The position numbers and the translations under genes were made by a program. From assembly GCF_031455095.1 (NCBI RefSeq), contig NZ_JAVDSB010000001.1:1550001-1614000 (forward strand): a stretch of 64,000 bases of DNA, read 5' to 3'. Below are positions 26,138-35,253 of this stretch, one piece after another. This DNA comes from Paenibacillus_E qinlingensis_A. Its GTDB lineage: Bacteria > Bacillota > Bacilli > Paenibacillales > NBRC-103111. Below the pieces are notes generated by a model. It did not search any database and was not told where the DNA came from. It saw nothing but the letters and a program-made list of their open reading frames with translations. Positions within the stretch are counted from its first letter, which is position 1. Each line of letters begins with the position of its first letter.

Positions 26138-26770
26138 ATGAACGGGAATTCATATTACTGGCGCAAACTGCACTCGCTACTCGGGGTAATTCCACTTGGT
26201 GGTTTTATTCTTGTGCATGTGTCGATCAATTTTCAAGCGTTTGAACGCGGACCAGATGGCTTTGCTTCCTACGTGCATTTCATCAACAGTCTGCCAATTA
26301 AGCCATTGCTGGAGATTTTCGGGATATACCTTCCGATATTGTTTCATGGGATTTATGGTCTTTATATGGCCTATCAATCCAATTTGAACTCTGGCCAATA
26401 CGCGTACGGTCGTAACTGGGCCTTTACTTTGCAACGTATTACTGGCGTTCTCACATTTATTTTCGTATTTTGGCATTTTTTCAATACTCGTTTTCAAATT
26501 TACTTGGGGAATATTACGCATGAGGAACTGGGTTCGACGATGCATGAGATCGCTACGAATCCTGTGTACTTTATCATTTACGTCATCGGCGTATTGTCGG
26601 CTGTATTCCATTTTAGCAATGGTCTCTGGGCATTCTTAATTAGCTGGGGGATTACGATCTCACCACGCTCTCAAAAAATATCTTCTTATATCTGTATGGG
26701 TGTTTTTGTGCTTATTTCATTGCTTTTCTTGTTTTCACTCTTTGCTTTTACTGGTGAGGCGTTTAAATAA
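26138..26770 (+). CDS. Succinate dehydrogenase cytochrome b558-like membrane protein (orphan)
   Basis: 210 aa, five membrane helices, same size and pattern as the di-heme membrane anchor SdhC of Bacillus. Histidines at 27, 70, 113 and 158 match by spacing the four heme ligands of B. subtilis SdhC; FLVH-like (ILVHVSINFQAF), LFHGIYG, FWHFF and VFHFSNGLW are visible. No sdhA or sdhB follows: the next gene is an NmrA-like protein. It could be a second anchor that pairs with a flavoprotein elsewhere, or a stand-alone quinone-reactive cytochrome. ATG 26138 follows GAGAGGTGG. An ECF41-like promoter precedes it. Confidence 0.85.
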   Translation: MNGNSYYWRKLHSLLGVIPLGGFILVHVSINFQAFERGPDGFASYVHFINSLPIKPLLEIFGIYLPILFHGIYGLYMAYQSNLNSGQYAYGRNWAFTLQRITGVLTFIFVFWHFFNTRFQIYLGNITHEELGSTMHEIATNPVYFIIYVIGVLSAVFHFSNGLWAFLISWGITISPRSQKISSYICMGVFVLISLLFLFSLFAFTGEAFK

Positions 26771-26813
26771 AATGGATATCGGATATAAGCGAGGGAAAAT
26801 ATAAATCTATTGA

Positions 26814-26847
26814 TGTCACACATTCAGATCGCCAATTGTCTTTATAG
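26814..26847 (+). promoter_or_regulatory. ECF41-like promoter, copy B
   Basis: TGTCACA (26814-26820), 16-nt spacer, TGTC (26837-26840), and GCCAATTGTCTTTATAGTG around the -10. Nearly identical to copy A, 740 bp upstream, giving the NmrA-like gene its own start. Confidence 0.65.
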
Positions 26848-26881
26848 TGATTGATGACAATAACAACTAGGAGGAATTAAC

Positions 26882-27640
26882 ATGAAAATAGTCGTAATCG
26901 GTGGTAGTGGACTTATTGGGAAAAAACTTGTAAACAACTTGCGTCAACTTGGTCATGAGGTAGTAGCAGCTTCACCTTCTTTAGGTGTGAACACAATCAC
27001 GGGTGAGGGGCTGGCAGAAGCGCTTAATGGCGCGCAGGTAGTCGTTGACGTATCAAATGCGCCTTCGTGGGAAGATCAAGCCGTATTGGATTTCTTCGTT
27101 ACATCCAATACGAACCTTCTTGCTGCTGAAGCTACAGCAGGTGTAAGTCATCATGTTGCCTTATCGGTTGTAGGTACGGAACGACTTCTCCAAAGTGGCT
27201 ACTTCCGTGCAAAAATGGCGCAAGAAGAGCTTATCCAAAATGCTAAGGTTCCCTATACGATTGTCCGCGCTACCCAATTCTTCGAATTCATCGGCGGCAT
27301 CGCCGATGTTGCAACACAAGGGGATACCGTACGATTGCCTTCCGCTCTTATGCAACCTATCGTTTCGGATGATGTTGCAGCAGCGGTAGCTCATTTCACA
27401 CTTGCAGCGCCAGCAAATGGCATTGTTGACGTGGCTGGACCCGATCAAATTCGCATGGACGAGCTTGTTCGACAATTTTTCAAAGCAACGAAAGATCCAC
27501 GTCAGGTTGTTTCGGATGCCAACGCGCCATACTACGGCTCCGTTCAGGTGAATGATCAATCCCTTGTTCCAATCGGTGGCCATCCAACGACGACTACCAC
27601 TACGCACTTGAAAGATTGGCTTAGCCGTAACTACGCTTAA
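26882..27640 (+). CDS. NmrA-like NAD(P)-binding protein (atypical SDR)
   Basis: 252 aa with an N-terminal Rossmann fold (MKIVVIGGSGLIGKKLVNNL) and the atypical short-chain dehydrogenase / NmrA pattern (VPYTIVRATQFFEFIGGI, then PIVSDDVAAAVAHF). Such proteins bind NAD(P)H as redox sensors or act as oxidoreductases or epimerases. ATG 26882 has AGGAGG upstream. ECF41 sigma genes are characteristically linked to oxidoreductases and epimerases of this kind, which agrees with the promoter at 26814. Substrate unknown. Confidence 0.85.
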   Translation: MKIVVIGGSGLIGKKLVNNLRQLGHEVVAASPSLGVNTITGEGLAEALNGAQVVVDVSNAPSWEDQAVLDFFVTSNTNLLAAEATAGVSHHVALSVVGTERLLQSGYFRAKMAQEELIQNAKVPYTIVRATQFFEFIGGIADVATQGDTVRLPSALMQPIVSDDVAAAVAHFTLAAPANGIVDVAGPDQIRMDELVRQFFKATKDPRQVVSDANAPYYGSVQVNDQSLVPIGGHPTTTTTTHLKDWLSRNYA

Positions 27641-27682
27641 GTGTAATCAAGTAAAGAACTAAATAGTTATAAGAATATATAG

Positions 27683-27714
27683 GAGTCCCGAGAAATTACG
27701 GGGCTCTTTTTTGT
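27683..27714 (+). terminator. Terminator after the NmrA-like gene
   Basis: GAGTCCCG / CGGGGCTC (one G-T pair) around an 8-nt loop, then TTTTTT. Confidence 0.83.
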
Positions 27715-27790
27715 GCTTTAATTCTGAATAATTAATCGTTCGTAGAGACACAATGATTGAGTAATAATTTTTAGAAAAGAGTGATTAGAA

Positions 27791-29242
27791 ATGAATTCAA
27801 TCCCTCGGCTATGGAAGGAGCTTAGTGATTCAGCGGATTTCGTATGCTATGAACATAAATTGAATGAGATTTCTTTGTTCATCGGGTATTTCAAATCTCT
27901 AACAGAGTCAGAATTACTGCAATGGCATATCCTTGGCTGCTTGAAAAATAATTCGGATATATCCTTTGAGGATTTGTATCGATGCATCCCTGTAGCAGAA
28001 AAAGAAGTATCTTCCAATTGGGACATCATTCAAAACAAGTTTTATCGGGGTTATGTTGTAATCCAATATGGATTTCAAAGCCATGACTGTATATTGGTCA
28101 ATGCAGCTGCCTTAAAAGGTCGCAACGTATCAATACCTGAAACCGAATTCACCGTAGAAGGTTCGAAAGAAGCCTTTGTTGAATCATTGGATGTCAATCT
28201 TAACTTGATCCGTAAGCGGCTTCCCATTCCAGAGTTACGCATCAAAGAACTAACAACAGGGAGTATTTCCAAATCGAGAGTTGCAATTATTTACATAGAG
28301 GGATTAACGAACGAACAATATTTAGAAACATGTATGCAGCGCATTGAGGATGTAGATTTTGATCAAGTTACGGATACTACTTTGCTTCAGCAAATGATCG
28401 AAGATAATTCCAATTCGATCTTTCCTCAGACTATTGGGACCGAAAGGCCTGATTACGTTGCCTGGGCCGTATCCTCGGGTCAAATATGCGTTCTAAAGGA
28501 TGGGGCACCGACTGCATTTTTTGCACCGGTTAATTTCTGGCAATTTTTTATTACCTATGAAGATTACTATTTGCCATGGATTATAGCGTCAATACTACGG
28601 TTGATTCGCATGTTCTCGGTGATGTTTTCGGTATTTGCCTCGCCCCTATATGTTGCCGTTATTACCTATCACGGTCAGAGTATTTCATCCGTCTTTTTGC
28701 CTACTATCATCTCTTCGAGAATAAATGTACCATTCCCTCCAATCGTGGAAGTGCTCATTATGGAGCTTGTCATTGAACTATTGCGGGAAGCAGGCGCCAG
28801 ATTACCTACGAAAATCGGACAAACCATTGGTATTGTTGGAGGTATTGTACTTGGAACAGCCGCTGTTGAGGCTGCGCTTACAAGTAATTTTTTATTAATC
28901 ATAGTGGCATTGTCGGCTCTAGCTTCTTTCACGACACCGATCTTCCGAATGAGCGCTACGATACGTATCCTACGTTTCCCATTTATTTTCGCAGCACAAT
29001 TATGGGGCTTACTCGGAATCATCATCTGTCTCATAGCCCTAATTGCTCATTTACTGCGATTAACTTCTCTCGGGATGCCATATTTGGTTCCGTTTTATCC
29101 ATTTCGCACGGCAGACTTATTTGATACCTTAATTCGTCCACCGTATTCAAAATTTGAACATCGGTTTTCGTTTTTAAGAACTAGGAGACCTGTAAGATTT
29201 AATAAGAAAAAAGCAAATTCTAAAAAAGATATAGATGAATGA
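27791..29242 (+). CDS. gerKA: Spore germination receptor A subunit (GerA/GerKA family)
   Basis: 483 aa. The N-terminal soluble part (about 1-265) carries IYIEGLTNEQYLETCMQRIE typical of GerA subunits; five or so membrane helices follow (from WIIASILRLIRMFSVMFSVF), with the conserved PFPPIVEVLIMELVIELLREAG and the FRMSATIRILRFPF stretch. It forms the nutrient receptor in the inner spore membrane together with the B and C subunits encoded next. A TGAATA box at 27725 could be part of a forespore-specific (sigma-G) promoter, but the -10 is poor. The symbol is by family only; the germinant cannot be inferred. Confidence 0.92.
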   Translation: MNSIPRLWKELSDSADFVCYEHKLNEISLFIGYFKSLTESELLQWHILGCLKNNSDISFEDLYRCIPVAEKEVSSNWDIIQNKFYRGYVVIQYGFQSHDCILVNAAALKGRNVSIPETEFTVEGSKEAFVESLDVNLNLIRKRLPIPELRIKELTTGSISKSRVAIIYIEGLTNEQYLETCMQRIEDVDFDQVTDTTLLQQMIEDNSNSIFPQTIGTERPDYVAWAVSSGQICVLKDGAPTAFFAPVNFWQFFITYEDYYLPWIIASILRLIRMFSVMFSVFASPLYVAVITYHGQSISSVFLPTIISSRINVPFPPIVEVLIMELVIELLREAGARLPTKIGQTIGIVGGIVLGTAAVEAALTSNFLLIIVALSALASFTTPIFRMSATIRILRFPFIFAAQLWGLLGIIICLIALIAHLLRLTSLGMPYLVPFYPFRTADLFDTLIRPPYSKFEHRFSFLRTRRPVRFNKKKANSKKDIDE

Positions 29243-29265
29243 ATTAGCTTTGGGAGTGAACAAAG

Positions 29266-30354
29266 ATGAAATCAACAGAACAACCGAGATTGACAATTTC
29301 GCCTTTCCTTGTACTCGTGTTGATTCATTCGATGCAGTTCGGACCCGAATATCTTGCGATGTCGATCAAACCTATTCAATTGGCTGGCCAAGATGCTTGG
29401 GTCTCAGTCGTTCTATGGGGACTCATTTTCCATGTCATTATTTGGATGATGTATCAGATTCTCAATCATAATGAGACGGATCTTGTGCATATTCATCAAC
29501 ATTTTTTTGGAAAACTGGTAGGTGGAGCACTTAACTTTGGCTTTATCATTTACTTCCTGCTTGTTGCGAGTTACCTCATACGTCAATTTATAGAAATCAT
29601 ACAAGTATGGCTATTTCCTGACTTAGTGACGTGGACATTGGCATTAGCTTTACTTATGCTTGTTTATTACATCGTGGCAGGTGGTTTTCGAGTCATCGTT
29701 GGCATTTGTATGGTTAGCTTGGTCCGATATGTAACCATATTTGCTTTGTTTTTTCCCGTGGCTTATTTTCATTTCAACAATTTAACCCCCATATTTGATC
29801 ATTCGGTTATCGATATCATCCAAGCAGGCAAAGAAATGACATTTCCCTATTTAGGCGTGGAATCGTTATTCTTCTGTTACACATTCATTGAAAGCCCAAA
29901 AAAATCTCAAAAATGGGCACATATTGCTAATGTACTTTCAACTGTGTCTTATCTATTAATTATTATCTTCGCGCTACTCATGTTCAAGCCTGAACAGTTA
30001 TCAAAGGAAATATGGCCACAATTAACCAAATATAAATTTATTCATTTTCCATTTATTGAACGATTTGAATATATCGGCGCAGTTGCTCAGATATTATGGG
30101 TAATTCCTATCATATGCTTCGGTCTTTGGGCAGCAAGCAGAATGTGTAAATTAATGTTCACTGTTAAACAATTGACAGCCCTGCCTATCTTATTAGTGCT
30201 CGTCTTTACCATTGTATGTCTAATTCCAAATCATACCCGTATTTCATCTGTTCAAAGCATGCTATCCGGAATCGGATTCTACATTGTTCTAGTGTACATC
30301 CCATTCTTATACATCGTCGATATGGTTAGAATGAAAGTGAGAAGGACCGTATGA
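29266..30354 (+). CDS. gerKB: Spore germination receptor B subunit (GerAB/GerKB permease family)
   Basis: 362 aa with ten membrane helices, an amino acid permease-like protein of the APC superfamily that is thought to bind the germinant. Typical are the N-terminus LTISPFLVLVLIHSMQFG, the FPYLGVESLFFCYTFIE segment and the C-terminal FLYIVDMVRMKVRR. ATG 29266 is 23 nt after the A subunit gene and follows GGGAG; its stop overlaps the start of the C subunit gene by 4 nt (ATGA). Confidence 0.92.
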   Translation: MKSTEQPRLTISPFLVLVLIHSMQFGPEYLAMSIKPIQLAGQDAWVSVVLWGLIFHVIIWMMYQILNHNETDLVHIHQHFFGKLVGGALNFGFIIYFLLVASYLIRQFIEIIQVWLFPDLVTWTLALALLMLVYYIVAGGFRVIVGICMVSLVRYVTIFALFFPVAYFHFNNLTPIFDHSVIDIIQAGKEMTFPYLGVESLFFCYTFIESPKKSQKWAHIANVLSTVSYLLIIIFALLMFKPEQLSKEIWPQLTKYKFIHFPFIERFEYIGAVAQILWVIPIICFGLWAASRMCKLMFTVKQLTALPILLVLVFTIVCLIPNHTRISSVQSMLSGIGFYIVLVYIPFLYIVDMVRMKVRRTV

Positions 30355-31427
30355 GACGTTCTTTTGTCTACTTATTCCTTGTGAGCATCCTAGTAACAGG
30401 GTGTGTCAAGCAACAAACGTTAGAGAAAATTACGATTTCTTTTGTTAGCGCCCTAGACGAAGCACCAGATGATCAAATCGAATTAACGCTCGCCGCACCT
30501 AAGTTTCAAGCAGGTAAATCGAATACCATTTCGAATACTTTGCACTCAAAGATTGGCCATTCAACTAGGAACATAACCGAATTAATGGACATGCAATTAA
30601 ATCGGCCTATTAAACCGGGAAATCTTTCGGTGATATTATTTGGAAAAGAGTTGGCGGCTAACGGCTTGGCCGACGAATTGGATGTGTTCTTACGCGATGC
30701 AGTAACTTCTCGACGAATGTATTTGGCAGTAGTTGATGGGAAAGCCAAGGATATATTGAAGGCCAATTTTAGTTCAAATGAAGAAAAAGGGATGTACTTG
30801 TGCAATTTACTCGACACGAATGTGCGGAGCGGGCTTGTTCCGAGGCAAAATATTCACGATTTTGAGTATTCCTATTTGGGCAAAGGCTTAGACCCCATTT
30901 TGCCGATTCTGAATTTGCAAAACAATACAGTCATGATTACAGGATTAGCCTTATTTAAAGCTGACAAATACGTAAAGTCCTTGAACGAAAAACAGATGCG
31001 AGTGATAAAGCTTCTTCTGGAAGATACGAGGTACGGTGTTCTTGAGACACAGTTAGACAATAATACATACATGGCTGTGAAAAATGTAGGTTCTAAGACG
31101 AGATATCATATGAGTAAAGATTCGAATAGTTCAAAAGTGACATTAAATCTTCATATCAATGTTGAAATTATTGATGCAAAAGGGATTTACTTATCTTTGC
31201 AGGATCAAGATAGCATAAAAGCTGCTTTCGAAAAAGATCTAACTACAACGGGAATGGATCTCATCGAAATGTTTAAAAAAGAAGGGATCGACCCTCTCGG
31301 AATAGGAGATTTCGTTAGAAGTAAAACGCGAAATTGGAACGAAGAGGTTTGGAAACAACAATATCAATCCATGAAAGTTAGCCTGGTTGTTAACGTGAAT
31401 ATTAAGGAAATGGGTATCAGGAAATGA
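30351..31427 (+). CDS. gerKC: Spore germination receptor C subunit lipoprotein (Ger(x)C family)
   Basis: 358 aa with a lipoprotein signal peptide and lipobox (ILVTGC, Cys at about residue 18). The rest is the Ger(x)C fold (QIELTLAAPKFQ, LEDTRYGVLETQ, near the C-terminus KTRNWNEEVWKQQYQSMK), which sits on the outer face of the spore inner membrane. The start is translationally coupled to the B subunit. The order A-B-C is complete; there is no D subunit gene. Confidence 0.92.
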   Translation: MRRSFVYLFLVSILVTGCVKQQTLEKITISFVSALDEAPDDQIELTLAAPKFQAGKSNTISNTLHSKIGHSTRNITELMDMQLNRPIKPGNLSVILFGKELAANGLADELDVFLRDAVTSRRMYLAVVDGKAKDILKANFSSNEEKGMYLCNLLDTNVRSGLVPRQNIHDFEYSYLGKGLDPILPILNLQNNTVMITGLALFKADKYVKSLNEKQMRVIKLLLEDTRYGVLETQLDNNTYMAVKNVGSKTRYHMSKDSNSSKVTLNLHINVEIIDAKGIYLSLQDQDSIKAAFEKDLTTTGMDLIEMFKKEGIDPLGIGDFVRSKTRNWNEEVWKQQYQSMKVSLVVNVNIKEMGIRK

Positions 31428-31440
31428 TGATTGGAAATCG

Positions 31441-31506
31441 AGCAGCACTTCAGAGGATGAACATGAATTTTTAATTTCATGAAATCGGACTCGGGGGTGC
31501 TTTTTT
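31441..31506 (+). terminator. Possible terminator after the germination operon
   Basis: AGCAC (31444 region) and GTGCT (31497 region) could close a long stem over an inner ATGAA-N-rich hairpin, followed by TTTTTT. The pairing is modest, so this is tentative. Confidence 0.4.
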
Positions 31507-31533
31507 ATATATATCAAATTTCCATAAAAATGA

Positions 31534-31568
31534 AGTCACATATTGACGTTTCCAATTGTCTTATTTAT
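31534..31568 (+). promoter_or_regulatory. ECF41-like promoter, copy C
   Basis: AGTCACA (31534-31540), 16-nt spacer, TGTC (31557-31560), with TCCAATTGTCTTATTTATG around the -10. The same spacing and the same CCAATTGTCTT as in copies A and B, in front of an ABC permease pair. Confidence 0.62.
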
Positions 31569-31590
31569 GCCAGAAAGGAGTCTGATCATA

Positions 31591-32655
31591 TTGAAATTCA
31601 TTATGAAATGGGGTTTTCTAAGCTTCATTACCATCACAGCTGTCATTTTGATGAGTAACATCAGTAAAGCCTTCATACTTGAGGCTCCTGATCTGTTACG
31701 GATTAATCTTAGTTCTGAATCAACGAATGAAGAGGTCGTCTCGCAGCTTCCTGGAAGCAGGATTGTTGACGCGAAGCTACACATTATATCCGTACCTTAC
31801 GGAAGAGTCGATGAATACGGAAAGCTGGCTAGTAAACTTCCAGGTGTATTCCTTCCGAGAAAAGTACAACTTGAGAAACCAGCATTTTCGTTTCACTACT
31901 ATCTGTTTTCCTTTAAGGAACTTTTACTTAACTACTCGCATGGCGATTTAGGTCTAATCCGCACTGGAAATTATGACATTCCGGTAAAGAAAGTTTTAAA
32001 GGAAACGGTTGTCCGCACTTGTACTTATTTAATACCTGGTCTGATCGTTGGGGTCTTGTTCTCCACCTTATTATCACTGGTAGCTTCGATGTGGGGGACG
32101 ATAGGGCGATTGTTGAATTCGGTACATGCGCTATTAAGTGGTTTGCCGGATTTTCTACTGATCATTCTTATTCAACTAGCGTCCATATATTTAACTCGAT
32201 TGACGGGAAGAAACATCATACTGGTAGCACATTATGGTAATCATATTCCGTTTACGATTCCTTTTCTTGCGATCGCTTTAATACCCGGGGTTTTGATTTA
32301 CGGAACGCTGCGCCTCGCAATCGAACGCGAGATGAAGCAGGATTATATCACAACAGCGTTGGCTAAGGGTTTGACCAAAAGGGAAGTGCTTTTTCATCAC
32401 GTTATTCGGAATATTATGTCGGACCTGTTGATGGTGATGCCAAAAGCGACGACTTTGGCTATCGCAAGCATGGCAGTTGCAGAAGCGATGTGCGATATTC
32501 TTGGTCTCGGCGGATATCTGGTCAGTCCCAGAGTCCAAAATATCAGCGCTACTCCAATCTTTTGTATCGTTCTTGTTATAATAGCAATTATTTTTCATGT
32601 TATATATGCATGGCTCAGTAAGCTCTTTGTCGTAAAGATAGGGGAGGGAGCATAA
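31591..32655 (+). CDS. DppB-like ABC transporter permease
   Basis: Inner-membrane subunit of a peptide/nickel-type importer. One N-terminal helix is followed by a long extracytoplasmic region (to about residue 135, ending HGDLGLIRTGNYDIPVKKVL), then about five helices with the permease signature DYITTALAKGLTKREVLFHHVIRN and a typical C-terminal IGEGA. TTG 31591 has AAAGGAG 10 nt upstream; a start at 31543 would precede the predicted transcript start. No substrate-binding protein or ATPase is encoded next to it. Confidence 0.85.
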   Translation: MKFIMKWGFLSFITITAVILMSNISKAFILEAPDLLRINLSSESTNEEVVSQLPGSRIVDAKLHIISVPYGRVDEYGKLASKLPGVFLPRKVQLEKPAFSFHYYLFSFKELLLNYSHGDLGLIRTGNYDIPVKKVLKETVVRTCTYLIPGLIVGVLFSTLLSLVASMWGTIGRLLNSVHALLSGLPDFLLIILIQLASIYLTRLTGRNIILVAHYGNHIPFTIPFLAIALIPGVLIYGTLRLAIEREMKQDYITTALAKGLTKREVLFHHVIRNIMSDLLMVMPKATTLAIASMAVAEAMCDILGLGGYLVSPRVQNISATPIFCIVLVIIAIIFHVIYAWLSKLFVVKIGEGA

Positions 32656-32657
32656 CC

Positions 32658-33614
32658 GTGCAAAAGAAATCATCGAAACTGTTTTATTTCGCTTGCGCGA
32701 TGATCATATTCATCGTATTACTAGCGGCATTCGGCGGGATGGTTAAACCCCATGGACTTACAAACGCGGATAAAGTCTACTTAAATTCGAATATAATCGA
32801 CGGTAAAACGATTTATGAAACGCCTCCTCTTCATCCGAATGCTACTTATCTTCTAGGTACCGACCACAGGGGATTGGATATGTTGAGCTTGTTGCTGAAC
32901 GGATTGAAGTACACTTTGGCGTATGCAGCTTTATTAACGGCATTAAGATTCATTTTCGCTGTGCCTCTTGGCATGTGGTCGGGAACGACGGGAAGAGGAG
33001 GAGGCGCGTTGCGTACGATGCAATGGGTCATCTCTGCCGTGCCAGCATTTTTGTTCTTGTATCCACCGCTGATTGGGTTGTATTTCAAACTTGGCTTAAA
33101 TAATGTGGACAAAGCGAACCCACACAATTTAATACTATTTAATATGATCTTTCTCTTCATGGTAACTGTCCTAGGTATCTTCCCACTTGCCTACCAGATT
33201 GCCGAAAGAGCCCGTTTGTACAGTTCCAAACCATACGTCGTCGCTTCCCGGTTGATGGGTGGCTCGTCATTCCATAGAATTGTAAGGCATATTTTTTCAA
33301 GTATGCGACTTGAGTTGCTTTATATGGTGATAAGTGAGTTTATCCTCATTCTCTTCCTAATGGGACAGTTGGCTATTTTCAATATCATTATTGGAGGGGC
33401 TGAAACGTTGGATATGGTAGATAAGTTAGTTCCTGGTGAAGCGCCTTATTTTATTTATTTGACGACAACAGGTGAGTGGACCTCGTTGATCGCTTATGGA
33501 GCTAAGTACATCCAAGCTTATCCTTATCTCGTAATCGAAACGGGAATAGCTTTCACTCTCTTGATTTTATCTCTGCAATTTTTCCTGTCTCAATTCAAGA
33601 AGCGGACGCGATGA
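32658..33614 (+). CDS. DppC-like ABC transporter permease
   Basis: 318 aa from GTG 32658 (GGGGAGGGAG upstream), 2 nt after the DppB-like gene. It has the DppC layout: one helix, then a loop with HPNATYLLGTDHRGLDMLS, then a permease core. The EAA-like loop (KPYVVASRLMGGSSFHRIVRHIF) is recognisable but lacks the strict EAA. With the partner it could form a transport channel; the missing binding protein and ATPases must come from elsewhere, or the pair has another role. Confidence 0.82.
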   Translation: MQKKSSKLFYFACAMIIFIVLLAAFGGMVKPHGLTNADKVYLNSNIIDGKTIYETPPLHPNATYLLGTDHRGLDMLSLLLNGLKYTLAYAALLTALRFIFAVPLGMWSGTTGRGGGALRTMQWVISAVPAFLFLYPPLIGLYFKLGLNNVDKANPHNLILFNMIFLFMVTVLGIFPLAYQIAERARLYSSKPYVVASRLMGGSSFHRIVRHIFSSMRLELLYMVISEFILILFLMGQLAIFNIIIGGAETLDMVDKLVPGEAPYFIYLTTTGEWTSLIAYGAKYIQAYPYLVIETGIAFTLLILSLQFFLSQFKKRTR

Positions 33615-33750
33615 TGAGGTGTTCACGCAACCTGAAACTGAGCCCCTTAAGAGTTAAACAAATATTAAACTATAACGTGCGTTTTAGTTAACCTATACTT
33701 AGCGATAGAAAGAGAACGGTAAGTGTGAAAAGGAAGGGAGTACTTATTCC

Positions 33751-35136
33751 ATGCATACGTATTCGTTTCATCGCAACATTCCAATCGCGGAGGAATACTA
33801 TGATCTCGTTGTAGCTGGGGGCGGACCTGCCGGTGCAGCGGCTGCTATCAGTGCCGCAAGACAAGGTGCAAAAGTCCTTCTGGTCGAAGGCACCGGATGC
33901 TTAGGCGGAATGGGCACATCAGGCTTGGTAACGGCATTCGATCCGATGGCCAACGGCGAGCGCATGCTGGTGGGCGGTTTTATGAAAGAAGTTGTTGAAA
34001 CCTTGTATCGACGGAGCCTCTTACGTCCTGACATCGACCCGGACAGTTGGCGTAAACATTATCACAAATGGACTGCTTTTCAAGTTGAGGGCTATAAGTT
34101 AGTCCTAGATGAATTTGCCGTAGATGCCGGAGTAGAGGTCCGTTTTTTTACGAAAGTCGTAGATGCAGAAGCGAATTCCGTAACTGGTATTGTGCAAGGA
34201 GTTGTCCTGCATAACATTGAAGGTTTTACTTATGTTCGTGCCAAAACCTTTATTGACAGTACAGGTGATGCTGTATTATCGGAATTGTGCGATGTCACGT
34301 GTGTGGAAGCAGGACGGGATACACCAGGCATTATGCCTGCGACACTTGCTTCTCTATTCTCTAACATTGACTGGGGTCCCACGAAAGGCAAATCCTATGA
34401 AATCCAACAGGAGATGCTGCATATTGCGCTTCGGGACGGACATTTCTCACAGCCAGATCGTCATTTGCCAGGGATGGCAAAGGTCAATCACACGGTAGGC
34501 TATTTGAACGGTGGGCATCTGTTTAACCTAAATGCACTACGCTGCAAGGATTTGTCGGACGGCGTTATGCTGGGGCGTAGACTTGCAAGGGAATACATGG
34601 ACTTTTATAAAAAGTATGTTCCTGGATTTGAGCATATTGAGCATGTTACGACCGCATCGCTTATCGGAATCAGGGAATCACGCCGCATCGTTGGCGAATA
34701 TGAGCTGAATGTACAAGATTATTTCGCTCGTCGCCAATTTCCGGACCAAATCGGACTCTTTAACAAGTCCATCGATATCCATCCTTACAACAATTCCGAA
34801 GAAGAATACAAACGGTATTATGATGAATTTGAAAAAGCAGGTCGCTTAAGCCCTGGCGAATGCTTCGGAATTCCCTACGGTGTACTGGTGCCGAAGGGGT
34901 GGAGAAATCTATGGGTAGCTGGGCGATGTGTATCCAGTGATGTCCAGGTACACGGTTCTATTCGAGTACAGCCCGCTTGTGCGATGATGGGTCAAGCCGC
35001 TGGAACGGCAGCTGTACAAACGATTCGTACAGGACAATCGGCCTGTGAATTGGATACGGAGCAGTTAATAACAACCTTGAGAGAACATGATGCTTATCTG
35101 CCGCAAGAAACACTGAGCAAACAGATGACGAGGTAG
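33751..35136 (+). CDS. FAD-dependent oxidoreductase (FAD_oxidored family)
   Basis: 461 aa. The FAD-binding site YDLVVAGGGPAGAAAAISAARQ (quoted in part: VVAGGGPAGAAAAISAA) is at residue 18, and LVEGTGCLGGMGTSGLVTAF is the second cofactor-contact typical of the PF12831 family; the C-terminal part has LWVAGRCVSSDVQVHGSIRV and CAMMGQAAGTAA. Members occur in sugar-degradation loci of Paenibacillaceae but the substrates are mostly unknown. ATG 33751 follows AAGGAAGGGAG. It is monocistronic and a paralogue (about the same family) is encoded at 42333. Confidence 0.85.
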   Translation: MHTYSFHRNIPIAEEYYDLVVAGGGPAGAAAAISAARQGAKVLLVEGTGCLGGMGTSGLVTAFDPMANGERMLVGGFMKEVVETLYRRSLLRPDIDPDSWRKHYHKWTAFQVEGYKLVLDEFAVDAGVEVRFFTKVVDAEANSVTGIVQGVVLHNIEGFTYVRAKTFIDSTGDAVLSELCDVTCVEAGRDTPGIMPATLASLFSNIDWGPTKGKSYEIQQEMLHIALRDGHFSQPDRHLPGMAKVNHTVGYLNGGHLFNLNALRCKDLSDGVMLGRRLAREYMDFYKKYVPGFEHIEHVTTASLIGIRESRRIVGEYELNVQDYFARRQFPDQIGLFNKSIDIHPYNNSEEEYKRYYDEFEKAGRLSPGECFGIPYGVLVPKGWRNLWVAGRCVSSDVQVHGSIRVQPACAMMGQAAGTAAVQTIRTGQSACELDTEQLITTLREHDAYLPQETLSKQMTR

Positions 35137-35145
35137 ATAAGCTCT

Positions 35146-35170
35146 AAAGTCGTAGAAGTGCGGCTTTTTT
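35146..35170 (+). terminator. Terminator after the first FAD oxidoreductase
   Basis: AAAGTCG / CGGCTTT (one G-T pair) with an 8-nt loop and six T residues overlapping the stem. Confidence 0.7.
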
Positions 35171-35253
35171 GATATCTAATTTTGGGTTTGGAGGGGTAAG
35201 TGAAGCTTACCTCTATTTTGGTTCTCATTAAACGTCTCGATATGAGCAGAAAA

